Both the position numbers and the translations under genes were made by a program. 64,000 nucleotides of DNA from Diabrotica undecimpunctata (taxonomy: Eukaryota; Arthropoda; Insecta; Coleoptera; Chrysomelidae): positions 68,337,141-68,401,140 of the forward strand of contig NC_092809.1 in assembly GCF_040954645.1 (NCBI RefSeq), in the 5' to 3' direction. The notes beneath the pieces are model-generated. The model searched no databases and was not told where the DNA came from. It worked only from the letters and a program-made list of their open reading frames with translations. Below are positions 33,256 through 44,147 of this stretch, one piece after another (position 1 is the stretch's first letter; the number at the start of each line of letters is the position of its first letter).

Positions 33256-36200
33256 GAGTCCGTTACTTAAATAATCGTTTACCTTCTTTTGTGACTGGAA
33301 TCTTTTAATTTAATTCTAAATTAAATTCATATTGAAATATTCTTAAACTAAATATTTAAATAACTCCAGTAAATTTTATTTTTGGAAGTTGGCATTAAAT
33401 CCCGCCCTCTGTCTAAGATTCTGAAAGTACATCGGCGTGTCAGCCGTAGCATCGTCAAATCGCCACTTGTTAACTGGATGTGAGTGAATAAACATCTCAG
33501 AGTAGAGCGGCTGGGAATCCACTTTTTTCCCGAATTTAGTTTAAGTTTCTTTTTATGTGAAGAGCCGTTTATTTTAGAAGAAACCATTTGAGTTATTTTG
33601 TTGTTTTGTACGAGGATATTTTCAGTTGGATCACCCTAGCCGGTAAGATAACATTACAAATAAATTATAAGGAAAAATCCTTCATATCATCCGCCATTGT
33701 TAGTAAAATTCAGACCTATTTTAATTTCGTCTTTGATAGGTATTTCATATATTTTATACATGTTATATTTCACCTTATTTCATCAAGGAAAAGTTTTATA
33801 CCTAAATAAATTATAAGTATTAGATTCTATATCTATCTCAAATTTTTATTTCCTTTCAAGAGTTAAAGTAAACAATTATGTATTTCAATTTCATACCATT
33901 TAAACCGGCTAATATTTCTTTTTTTTTCTATTCTATAATATATATAGACCATGCTTTCTGAAAACCTATCTATTTAATATATCCTATAAAACATTGTCAT
34001 ACCATCCCAAGGTTATTTTTTACAGAAAAACAATATAGTTTTTATTTCAATTTAAAGCAACTTGTTGACCTTTCTTGGTTTTTCTTTACTTTCTTGTATG
34101 AACAAAGGACTAGGAGTAACACAATTGTTTTTTTAGCCTACTCAAGAATCCAGTTACAAGTCAGGGGAAGAATTATTTTTTAGTTGGGGTTATACTTAAT
34201 AAGGATAAGGAGAAGGAGTTTCAAGTTGGTTTTTTTATGGGAAATTAAGAAGCAGTTTAAAGTGACGTATTTGTCCAATAGTACCTGATCCAGGGAATAC
34301 AGGTTTGGTATCCTGTTACCACCTGAGTCCAGTTCTCCACCGGATCCTCTTCGAGGGAAACCTACGGAAACCGGCAGGAAGAACTGACTTATTTTTGTTT
34401 TTCATTCAATTACTTTAAATAATTTTTTTTTATGTCCTCTTCAAGGTTTTAACTTTTGGTTCAATTTTTAATAAAAGAAAACTATCCTTAATAATAAATA
34501 TCTTCAATTTTTTCTAAAAAAAACATTTATCATTGTAATTTAATTTAATTATTTATTGTTTACCAAGGGATGAGGTTATAACTCTCCCTTGAATTTCTCA
34601 TTGTTAGGTTATTGTGTGCACACATATCCTGAGAATTTTTACTTAAAACCCTAAACAATTTTTAAACGAAAACTAAACTATTAGTGAGTAGTATATAATT
34701 ATATTTATTATTTATACATTATTATTGGATCTAACTTTTGTCACAATTTGAAATTTTTAAGGGGTATATCAGGGGTAAATTGTTTTATAATTATTCAGGG
34801 ATTTTACTGTAAATATAGCTAAGTTAATTGTACATAAGAGGTGGTGGTTTAGTATATAAGCATTTAAAATAGTTTGTACCTAAGTTTGGTAATTATTAAA
34901 GGTGTGGTTAAAATTTAATATTTCAATTAGTACCTATCTTTCTTATTTCAGCAATACAAGATATCTCGGAAGAAAACATTTAACTTCCTGGCGCCCAAGC
35001 ATTCACTAGAGCAAATTTTACTTTTCATCTGTTTATTTCTTGGTGGTTTTCTTGTCATTAGTTCTTATATCTTACGGTCTCTGTAGGGCATGCAAATTGG
35101 CCGAATCCTTCTTTGAGTGTCAAGTGGTCATTCTCCTGCATAGTCGCTAGCCAACACTTAATTCTGCTATAATTTAAAATTCATAGTTACTCTTTATTTA
35201 TTTCTTCTACATAATTTATTTCTATCTAATCCCTTCCATCTTCTGTTATTCCACATATTAGTTCGTTGGTGTATCAAGGTACATTTTAGAGTTTACCCTT
35301 TTGCTACACTGGATAGCGTCACCCAGACTCCTCTAGCACAATTTCTGTTACATTAACATATTTTTGTTACAAAAGCCAACGGAAAAGTTTGTTTAACCAA
35401 TTATCTGAAAATAATCAATTACTTTCCTTACCCCCCGCAATAATATTTATATGCCAGGACATTTTAGACAAAGGACGCCACTTATTTTTAATATCAATTT
35501 GTCCTTTTTACGGAATAGATGAAAATCAATTTTGCAAAATATAATTTACAATATCAGATTTATCAGCGCCTACAGCTTTTCCCATAAATTAAAAAAGAAA
35601 AAACCTCAAATATATAAAAAAACCCTTTAACCATTTACGGCAACAATAACTTATCACAGTATTACTTATAAAATTAAAGTAGTAAATTAGTAAAACATTA
35701 AAACATATCAATACAAAATTAATCGATCGATACGCTCTCAGGAAAACCAGTTAGTACACTATCACTTCACTACTTAATTACTTATCCCGAAATAATATTT
35801 CATTTGAGGTCAATACCAATAAAGCATCAGCAAATTTAATCCTGCCGTATTTATCGTTTAAATGAGTACGGAGAGAAATGTACATTTGGTTGCCTATCGA
35901 CTAATAGTCCCTTGGTTTTTACATTTAAATCGTCCACCTTAGGATCGGCTTGCCGAAATGGGTCTGTATAACAATTCACCAGTCGGATGCATGACTCGGA
36001 TCTCGGTCATTAATTTGAAAAGTGTCTTGATGCGCAGTGATTACTTAACACTCGAATTGATTAAATTCTTTTAAAAACCATGAATCAAATTTAGTCTGTA
36101 TTACCACACAGATATTTTTTTTATTTAAAAAAGATAGATATAAGAAACAAATAATGACATCAACTTATTACCTGCGATAATGAATTATTGAAATACTGAT

Positions 36201-36369
36201 TAAATTAAATATTAAAACAATCTATAATATCTATAACTGTGTGGGTCGGCACTGCCGACCCTGCCGACCCTGACTGGCCGCTACTGTACGACTATACGAA
36301 ATTTTCATTTCGACATATTACAGTCAGTATTATCCTTTTCGGACATTTGGTACATCGCCATAAATTTGA
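33256..36369. other. Insert between LTR-relic halves, mostly unrecognised
   Basis: About 3.1 kb, AT-rich. It includes TGTAACGAGTCCGTTAC at about 33252 and TGGCGCCCAAGC at about 34985. The latter looks like a tRNA-Lys primer site, but the sequence before it does not end in CA as an LTR should. A GC-rich palindrome occurs at 36243-36270. No coding domain was recognised. Confidence 0.35.
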
Positions 36370-36965
36370 ATTGTTTAAAGGTTAATCTCAATGTAAGCTC
36401 CATTAAAAAATCTAGATATTTTCATTTTAATAATAATTTAAATTCCTGTTAGTGTCCTCAACATCTGGAGCTTGTTGTAAATCGCTACAAATAGCGCCAT
36501 TGTAAGTTTTGTTGATAAATTTTGTTAATATTATTTGTAATACCTGTTTATGGTGAAGTAATAATAAATATGTAATGTTTCTATCTAAACCAGGAGTTGT
36601 AGAATTATTTCCTTTAAAAAGATTTTCACCCATTAATATTTTTTAGGAAAGAAAAGCCTTTATATCTATCCAGCAAGAGGATTCTTTTAAACGGCGTTCA
36701 TTTCAAATAGTTTAGAAACCTTTTTTTGTGTTGCCCAGGAAATCTATATAAGTATTTTTTTAATTTCTTCCTTTGTAATTACCCCTTCTAGTCCCTCCAT
36801 TATTCATTTACTTACGACCCAGCTGTCAATCCAAAACAAAAGTCGGCGTTCGCAAACGTTTTGGTTTGTCTGCTTAGCCTACCTCCAGCCCAGTAATTGC
36901 TTAATCCCCACTTTTAACCCCCTACAAGTGATACCCAATGTGGTAGGCAAATTTTAACCTCTACA
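36370..36965 (-). repeat. Divergent copy of part of the Gypsy LTR (proximal segment)
   Basis: Aligns with about 12815-13415: shared AAAGGTTAATCTC, TTTTTAGGAA, ATCCAGCA...GATTCTT, CGACCCAG, GTTCGCAA, CCCCCTA and ATGTGGTAG. It ends in ACA at 36965, as the LTR copy ends in ACA at 13415. The order and orientation agree with the segment at 31540-31830, so one old LTR appears to have been split. Confidence 0.65.
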
Positions 36966-37034
36966 TCAAAAGGGACGGAATAGGGACTGAGGAAATATAG
37001 AACCAGATAGAATTAGTATGCTCAATAACAAACA

Positions 37035-37275
37035 AATTAGAAAACAGCACCACAGTGGTACGGTTACGTTCAGACAATAGATGGCAGACAAGAGTAATAG
37101 AATGGAAACCTCCAAGTTCACGAGAAAACAAGCTATGAGATGGAAAAGACATAAAGGAAATGCGATGGTGGAGAGAGACCTCCGAGAAGGTGACTCTGAG
37201 AAAAAAAAAATCTGCAGAGGTTTAAAACGTCGAACTCCTATTGGTAAATGCCGAAGAAGAAGGTGCTAAGTAGTG
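37035..37275 (+). mobile_element. Possible LINE 3'-end relic
   Basis: One frame reads VIEWKPPSSRENKL-stop-DGKDIKEMRWWRE, resembling the EWKPxGxRxRGRPxxRWxDDIKxMAGxxW tail of LINE ORFs, followed by A-rich and GAAGAAG-like sequence. Evidence is short and broken. Confidence 0.4.
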
Positions 37276-37279
37276 CTAC

Positions 37280-38360
37280 ATAGTCCTTACTTTGATAATG
37301 TTGTAAGTAAATATTTGTATGTTCTAGTGCCAAAATTCTTGCTGGATCTTATGCTTCTTATTCTCTATATTTTTTGGTATTGGAAATTTATTTTTTTGTA
37401 ATTTTTCAGTACAACATTTTAAAGAATTTTTATAAATTGTTATTTTCAAGGTATTCTCCATCTTTGTAGTACATTCTATCTTTTATAGGTGTTTATATAC
37501 ATTTTATTAAAATTATTTATTACTTATTTCAAGGATTCTCCTATTACGTGGCTGGGTTCTGTAGATTTTCTGTTTTTTAGCAATTTTCATGCGCTGATAG
37601 CTTTTTTATTTTATTCATTTTCTTGCTATTCTTTTGTTTTGTCATCTAACAATTTTCCAAAATATTTTTTTTGATGTTACATAAGAGATACTTACAAATC
37701 TACATTTTTAAATTATATATTTATATATAATTTCTAATTTAAAATTTGTTAGATATAATTATTTTTTAGGTTTTTCTTAAAAAAATATTTATTTTCACAC
37801 AAATTGATTTCCAGCCTAAAAATATTTCTCCCGAATATTTTAATTGGAAAAAAGATATCTGGGTCGCTGAAAATGATCCGTCCAAATGTCACTTAGTTCT
37901 TTTTACCTCCTTCCCTTGATAAATTTACTTTACTAATTTCAATTAAATTTTAATCAAGGTTGGATAATATTTGTTCTAATTAAGTAGAAGACCCGTGTCT
38001 GGATAGAAAGCTCTAGAGAAAGGGTCAAACAAGTCTAATGCTAAAATTTTAATTTGGTATCTAAAGGAAGTTTTTAGTGCTTCTTTTTACTTACAAAAAT
38101 ATTGGTATAAGTAAGAGAATCGACAAAATGAAAGTGTAATAAAACAAAGAAGTGAGTATAAAGTGTTGCCTAGATCAAACTCAAATTAATTTAAGAAAGA
38201 ATAATAGGTGAACTGGTTTCAAAAATGTGTATTAGCATAAAATGAACACAGTCTTAAATTACCGTTATACTTAGTTGTCGCCTTAACATATTTGTGGATG
38301 AATAATAACTATAGCTAAACTAAAATCCGAATTGACGTGAACATACTGTGCGCTCTAGAA
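37280..38360. other. AT-rich interval, nothing recognised
   Basis: No frames with motifs on either strand. Confidence 0.5.
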
Positions 38361-38366
38361 GATTTA

Positions 38367-38455
38367 AAAGTAGATACTATTTTATTGGGAATAAGCCACA
38401 ATATTGATGGTTAAAATAGTATCTACTTATTTCCAATAAAATAGTATCTACTTTA
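38367..38455. repeat. Short inverted repeat (hairpin)
   Basis: AAGTAGATACTATTTTATTG at the left is the reverse complement of CAATAAAATAGTATCTACTT at the right, with a loop of about 30 bases. The loop itself repeats AATAGTATCTACTT. May be a tiny foldback element; AATAGTATCTA also occurs near 38649. Confidence 0.7.
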
Positions 38456-38869
38456 AAATGTCACAAGAAAATAGCTTGAAAACAATAAGAAGATTTTAAA
38501 TTATGGCACAGAGCTCAGTTGATCGAGAACCGCTTAGCTTTTTTGTGTGAATAGTTTTAATGTAGAAGTGATTTGGGATGTTGCATAAAATCTCAATTTT
38601 TATTAATTTTAGTAATGACGATTTGGAATTGTTCATTTAATATAAAAAATAGTATCTATATGGGAAAGATTCAAATTCATAGACAGACGGTCAGCGAATG
38701 TCTCTGCTTTCCTATAAGTCATGGTAGTTACAAGAGGTAGCTATTTTGGTAGCGATGAACGAAAAATCGTGTTTCCTAAACGCTCTTTAATATGTCTCTG
38801 ATTTTATTTTATTGTAAAGTGATCATAACAAAGTTTTCCACCTACTTCTATCCAAAGTTATATTTCCAA

Positions 38870-40195
38870 AGTCGTACTTTTTCTCCCTAGGAAGACAAAG
38901 TAGTTTTGCTCCCTAGGGAGTACATTGACAGATGTACTCCCTAGGGAGTAACATTGACAGTAATTTCAAAGTGTGTACACATAATATATATCTACAAAAT
39001 ATAAAATATTATTTAAAAATTCGTGATTTAAATCATATTTGTATTTACTCAGAAAATGTTATTTTGGGGTATTTTTCGATATTGCAAATACATTAAAAGC
39101 ATCTACATTGTAGTACAAATATTCGATGCAATGTACCATGGTTAAAATAAAAGAAAATGTGTAGATTAAATATCCAAAATTAATTGCTTTCTTTAAAAGA
39201 CAAAACCAAAGACATAAAGCTAATAAGTTAAAAACCTTCTCTAGAGAGGAAGTAAATAAAATTTTTACCAGAAGTCCGCCATAATAATTATTTATTACTG
39301 AAAGTAAGATACTTTCAAGAATTAAATAATTATTAAAAAAAAAATAAGGGCAAATATTGTATTAGAAATAGTCTACATTCATAATTCCGCAAAGCTGATA
39401 TATGAGTCTTGGTAGCTTAACGAGTTGATGCGCCGCTTACTGTTAAATATTGCGTAGCAAGTGCAAGTTTGAATGTTAGTTTCGCCAAATTTTTATTAAT
39501 TATTTTTTGTTTGTCTTGTAGGTTCTCCGTATTTCCGCAATTTCAGGACCATTCAGGTGTGACGTGCTCCTTAAAATGATTGAACATGTTGAACATAAAG
39601 GTTCAATTTTAATAGTAAATATAGCAAACGCAGAGAACGATTGTAATCAATGCTTCAACGTGAAATGGCTCTAATTATGAGCCTAAAATGGAACTATAAT
39701 GGTCCTAAAATGGATCACTCACGTCTATTTGTCTGATATAGAGCATGGAAATGTATGGAACAACTGGTAGGAAAAAATTCTATCACTAAAATTCCTACAA
39801 AAATTGCAGAATTTTTAAAACTGCCTAATGCCATAAATTATACCGGGCATAGATTCAGAAGAACCTCGGCAAATTTACTCGCAAATTCTGGAGCAGATAT
39901 TCTTGCTTTAAAGCAACACGAAAACTAAATTGGCTCCAGCTCTTATTTCTAGGGCTATTTAAATAACCACTGCTCAAAATTGCACATTTAAGATTAATAT
40001 AAATAATTGCCCAACCACAAATTAAACATAGATGTCAGTTTTATATCTCTAATAAATTTTGTTAGTTATTTATGTAAATAAATTGTTGACTTATTATTTG
40101 AGGTAGGTGGAAAAATCATAGGTATAACAAGGGAGTAAAGTGTCTTTTCCTCCCTTGAATGATTACTTTATTCTTTGCTCCCTTGTTATATAAAT
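38870..40195 (+). mobile_element. Tyrosine-recombinase element relic bounded by short palindromes
   Basis: A tyrosine-recombinase coding relic (39530-39960) lies between two clusters of short palindromes. On the left, CTCCCTAGGGAGTA occurs twice (about 38911-38952), each followed by CATTGACAG, with a degenerate third copy just upstream. On the right, about 40124-40191, ATAACAAGGGAG and CTCCCTTGTTAT form an inverted pair with inner TAAAG/CTTTA-like extension. GTGGAAAA and TTTTCCAC stretches also occur in opposite directions outside and inside the clusters. Ends are inferred; element type could be Crypton-like or a related YR element. Confidence 0.5.
39530..39960 (+). pseudogene. Tyrosine recombinase (Crypton-like integrase) relic
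   Basis: One frame reads VLRISAISGPFRCDVLLKM, matching the box I region ISGxxRxxELxxM in which Arg is catalytic, then VEHKGSILIVNIANAEN. After stops and a frameshift comes KIAEFLKLPNAINYTGHRF, then RRTSANLLANSGADILALKQ and H. GHRFRR supplies the box II HxxR signature and LKQH the following His/Trp position. The nucleophilic Tyr would lie shortly after but the frame has a stop there. These enzymes cut and rejoin DNA through a 3'-phosphotyrosine. N-terminal DNA-binding parts are not visible. Confidence 0.72.
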
Positions 40196-40199
40196 AGCT

Positions 40200-40676
40200 A
40201 TCTAAGGCCAAAAAAAATTTGTTCAAAAATTGTCTGTCATTGTTTTTAATTTTTTTATTTTTAATTTTACGTTAAAAAGTAAAGAAAAAACTTTAGTGCA
40301 GAAAATTTAAATTGCTACATGTTATGTCTCATATAATGTTTTGTAGAGTTGCTAGTTTACGATGTAGAGCGCAAAAACTCTTTTTCCAAGATGGTAACCT
40401 CCATGGACAAGGGTGTCAATTTTGAACAAAAGCTTCTACTTACCCACTTAACGCATCAAAACAATAAAATTGCCTTCTCTGAAAAATGCATCCTAAGGCC
40501 TAAAAAATGTAACATTTTAATGGACTATATAAACAGTGCTAGAAATGCTAGATAATCAAGACCTAGTGCGCATGCTCAAACGCAATATGATTATTGTCAG
40601 ATTAAACTCGGACAACGAATCTAGGTACATCAGTGAAATAATTAAAATCAAAATCCGTAAACTAATTTTCGAAACC
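40200..40676. other. Spacer with an unassigned 68-codon ORF
   Basis: An ORF at 40349-40555 starts MLVYDVERKNSFSKMVTSMD and has no recognised domain. Nothing else seen. Confidence 0.4.
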
Positions 40677-41173
40677 AAATTCAGATTTTTGCTTTAATCT
40701 ATACCTTCTAGGAATTGCAAGGCAAAACAGACGTTGATAAAGTTGTTATTAGTGACACGGAGAATCTAAAAATTGCATTCCATAACATATCTCCTCAACT
40801 AAGCAAAAATCCTTAGCTAATTGGTTTCTAGTACTCGTACAGAGTATATCGGAAAAGAAAAAAGACAGTTAAGATTTGATTTTACATTCCTCATGTATCT
40901 AATAACATCTTTATCAACGTCTCTTTTGCTTGCAATTCTTAGAAGGCACAGATTAAAGCAAAAATCTGAATTTGTCGCTCTGAATTAGATGTCGCTATTT
41001 GCGTCCATACGAAGCCATGTTAGAGTTACTTCCTAAGACAGAAAAGATGTATTTTCACGTTCAGAGCGACTGTGAATATCCGTTCTGAAGATCCCTTTTA
41101 GGACGAAATACGTATAAGTGGATACACAGACGCACTGTACGTGAAATCAAATCTTAACTGTCTTTTTCCTTTA
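40677..41173. repeat. Two interleaved inverted repeats
   Basis: Pair 1: 40677-40751 and 40899-40973 are reverse complements with few differences (AAATTCAGATTTTTGC ... GCAAAAATCTGAATTT). Pair 2: 40853-40885 and 41141-41173 (GACAGTTAAGATTTGATTTT versus AAATCAAATCTTAACTGTC). The left arm of pair 2 lies inside the loop of pair 1, so the two cannot be one simple hairpin. A further 11-base inverted pair, GTCGCTCTGAA and TTCAGAGCGAC, lies between. No coding frame is present. Confidence 0.85.
41066..41131 (+). ncRNA. Hammerhead-ribozyme-like motif (type I layout)
   Basis: CTGAAGA (41085-41091) fits the CUGANGA core. TCC-CTTTTA-GGA can form stem II, then C and GAAA (41105-41108). The eight-base palindrome ATACGTAT begins at the last A of GAAA and would make a minimal stem III; next A is the base before the cut. 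Downstream AGTGGAT pairs with upstream ATCCGTT (two wobbles) and ACACAG with CTGTG to give stem I. One C between stem II and GAAA is not in the consensus. Pairings are by eye. Confidence 0.4.
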
Positions 41174-41404
41174 ATTAAAATCAGTTATTAGTTTCTTACG
41201 TGAACCATTCGGAATACTTAGAACAGAAATGTAGTAGACAAAATGTTGGTTGACATTAAGATTAAATGCATTGTTTTCTTTTAATAACCCTAATAGTCCG
41301 AGATCCCACTGCTAGATCACTACGTTTATAACATATTTAATCAAACCCATATTTTTGCATACATTTAATACTTGAGTAATCGTGTACATGCAAATTACAT
41401 GAAC

Positions 41405-43627
41405 AATTAGGTAGAGTCTGTGGGGCCCAGTTTCTATTTTACACAATACATTAGAAAAGATTAAAATAAAACTATTTGATATATGTACAATCTTTTTTTA
41501 TTTAATTTTTAATACACCTTAACCATTTCAAACCCAGTGATAAAATTAACAACATATTTAAGAAAATTCAAAAAAACGTTAACGAAAATGTACTTTTCTT
41601 ATATTTAATAAACAAAATTGTAATCCTAATTTTAATTTTCGTTACTTGCAGTCTTCGCAAATCAGTTTAACTTGCTCTTTTAAGCATAGCCCTTATTTGG
41701 CATTAGACACAAAAAGATCGTGTTTTACGATTTGGACAATAGGTGCAACTAACTCGTGTATTTGAACGCGGAGGTGCTAGATCTGAATGTACTTCGCTTA
41801 ATTTTTGGGCAATATTTCTGATATCCGTTTGTAAATGAGGGTCTCTTGCTCTGGTTAGCATGTTCTCTCTTGTCAAGTATAAGCCAATTGATTTCAGAAA
41901 CAATCTTTGTTCCAAAATTAGGTCGTTTTCATTTGCATTACATTTATGAATGACGTGAGAGTTGATGCCTACAATGTCGAGTAAATTATAAAAAGTTACC
42001 ATTGGCCATCTTCGGGTGTTTCTGCTTTCGTTATAAAACGCACATTTCTGATCTACTGAGTCAACGCCCGATTTTGTAATGTTATAAAAAGTATTAATAT
42101 TGGGCTTACAGGCATCTTCAGAATCTTTATCAATCGAGTCATCATAGTGAAAAGATGATAACAGCGTTATGACATTTTTTTTCTTTGGGATATACGACAC
42201 CAAAGTAATAGATTTAAAAAATGCAAACATAGACGAGTACTGTGGTCTGCTAGGATCAAGAAGTTTCTTTGGAATCTCCCTTTTATATTTCTAGGTAATT
42301 CAAACACAGGCTCACCTATTCTTTCTACTAAATCCGTGGTTTAAGTACTAACGCCATATGGACCTAGAAGTTCCAACGTTTACTTCCATATTTACCGTGT
42401 AAAAAATATGGCGCCCGCTAAGGAAAATATTTTTATGCCATATTTGGCTTTCTTATTCGGGATATACATGCGGAATCCGCAACGTCCACGGAATGCAAAA
42501 AGGATCTTGTCTAATGTTAAGTAAGAACCAGGAACGTAATTAAGTTTGCATTTCTGATTAAATTGTTCAAAAACGTTTCTTATTGGTGCAAGTTTGTCTA
42601 TGAGTCTTCTTTCTCCTCTAGTATTTTCGTCATCAAAATGCAAGCAATGTAGCAAGAATACAAATCGCCTGAGCCATAGTAGCTCGATACACCTCTTCGC
42701 CTGTTCCATCAGTAGCCCAAAATTCTTTGCAATTTCGGCGGTTTGCCAGCTAGGTATAATAGTCCAAACGCCTTGATTTCCACAGTATCTGTAGGTCTGG
42801 CTTCATTCGGATCTGCATAATTGTTTTTTAGTTTAGAAATAAATATGTTTTTGTTCTGTACAATGGTTTCGAGAATATTTTCATCAATAAAACATTTCCA
42901 ACACTCTAAAGGATCAACTGCTTGACGAGCATTTCCTTTTGAACCCGGTAAGTATGAAATTAAATTAAAAGTTCTTGTCTGAACATTTCTTGAAGGCGCA
43001 TGTTTTCTCCAGGATATCCCATCTTTTGCATGATAAAAGAGCCGCGCGCCGGTTTTCCGTATTTGTTTCAAAATATTTTGAAGTTGCAGGTTTCTTATCC
43101 AATCCTTCCTTTAATCTTGTTTACAATTCTTCCTCTCATTCTTCTTCTATGTCTGTGTTAGGGTCACTTTCTTCACACCTGTCTGATGCTGGCTCGCTCT
43201 CCAAATCAATATTTTCTTCTTCTGCTTCATCAGAGAGCTGTTGTAATCTTTCAATTTCTTTCAGATAAGGATCCATCACTGAAATCTGAAATACAAGAAA
43301 AAAATATTAAAGGCTTGAACATTACTACATTTGTATATAACCACAGGAATGAAAATACATACTCTACGTAGGTTATACTTCACAAAAAATAAGAAAATAA
43401 ATTTACTTGCCGAACTAATAAAAGTTACTCGAATAGTCGGGTAGAGTCTGACAGACCAAAAGTGCAAATAACTAGCGAACCCTAATGCAAACTCCGTTGT
43501 TTACTGTTGTTCGACATGTCGACGGAAAGGTACTGAGGAATGCGGCTTACTCCGACATAAAATAAGCAGTGAGGCATTAAAAATAAATTGTCGCTGGTCT
43601 CACAGGCCCCACCCGACTACTCAAGGG
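41405..43627 (-). mobile_element. piggyBac-like element 2
   Basis: The right end is convincing: read inward on the minus strand from 43627 it starts CCCTTGAGTAGTCGGGTGGG and is flanked by TTAA at 43628-43631, the piggyBac target. The left end is degraded: TAGGTAGAGTCTGTGGGGCC near 41408 resembles the same terminal sequence, but without a clear TTAA. A transposase pseudogene fills the interval. About 2.2 kb long, normal for the superfamily. Confidence 0.75.
41703..43276 (-). pseudogene. piggyBac-like transposase 2, long relic
   Basis: The minus-strand start at 43276 begins MDPYLKEIERLQQLSDEAEE, an acidic N-terminus. Then follow GARLFYHAKDGISWRKHAPS, SYLPGSKGNARQAVDPLECW, VEIKAFGLLYLAG, and WLRRFVFLLHCLHFDD. 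The catalytic block reads GSYLTLDKILFAFRGRCGFR in place of the usual VDExMxPFRGR, so the Asp of VDE appears as LDK. IPNKKAKYGIKIF follows. After a break at 42230-42390 come TFYNITKSGVDSVDQKCAFY, RRWPMVTFYNLLDI and a C-terminal C-x2-C cysteine domain (CTYCPNRKTRSFC) ending at 41703. At least four frame breaks. Confidence 0.88.
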
Positions 43628-43631
43628 TTAA

Positions 43632-44147
43632 GAATAGGAGAATACCTTGATACTAGGTAGCCAGTTAAAAATAGCCGCAAATAGTTTTAATTCAATTAAT
43701 GCTCAAATTAATCAACACAATTTCTTTGTATTTAAGATCTAAGATCTTTAAAATCTTTGATTTCCCCATACAAAATCATTCAAAAATCCCTTAAAAATTA
43801 TCTTTCGCACTCCCTTGCCCAGCTATGCTGTCAACCATTAACATTGATGGGACAACATTTTTGGCATCTCCGTGTCCATAATTGGCTACTGCATTTCGTT
43901 ATTATTTCAGCATTATACACTTATCAAAACCTGGTAGTTAAAACAGCAGTGTCTATAGGCACGTTAACGTTTTTTTCATAACTTTTTACTTTTTTGTACA
44001 TTTCTTGATCTGTAAAGCCCTAAAACGTTTTGTAAAAATATTAACTGTTAAGTGTAGTAACGATTAAAATTTAGCGTTGGACGGTTCTCGGTTTTTTTAA
44101 GGTCGTTTCTATTGCCTAGAGTATAAATATGCTCAAATTTCCATCAT
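43632..44147. other. Spacer, nothing recognised
   Basis: Contains a 74-codon ORF (43757-43981) without domain motifs. Confidence 0.45.

Noticed and set aside
33252..34985. Possible LTR from TGTAACGAGTCC to a primer-site-like TGGCGCCCAAGC
   Set aside because: The sequence before the primer-like site does not end in CA and no gag or pol follows, so the pairing is too weak.
38820..40210. Long terminal inverted repeats around the tyrosine recombinase
   Set aside because: GTGGAAAA and CTCCCT blocks occur on both sides but in the wrong relative order for mirror-image ends; only short palindromes are supported.
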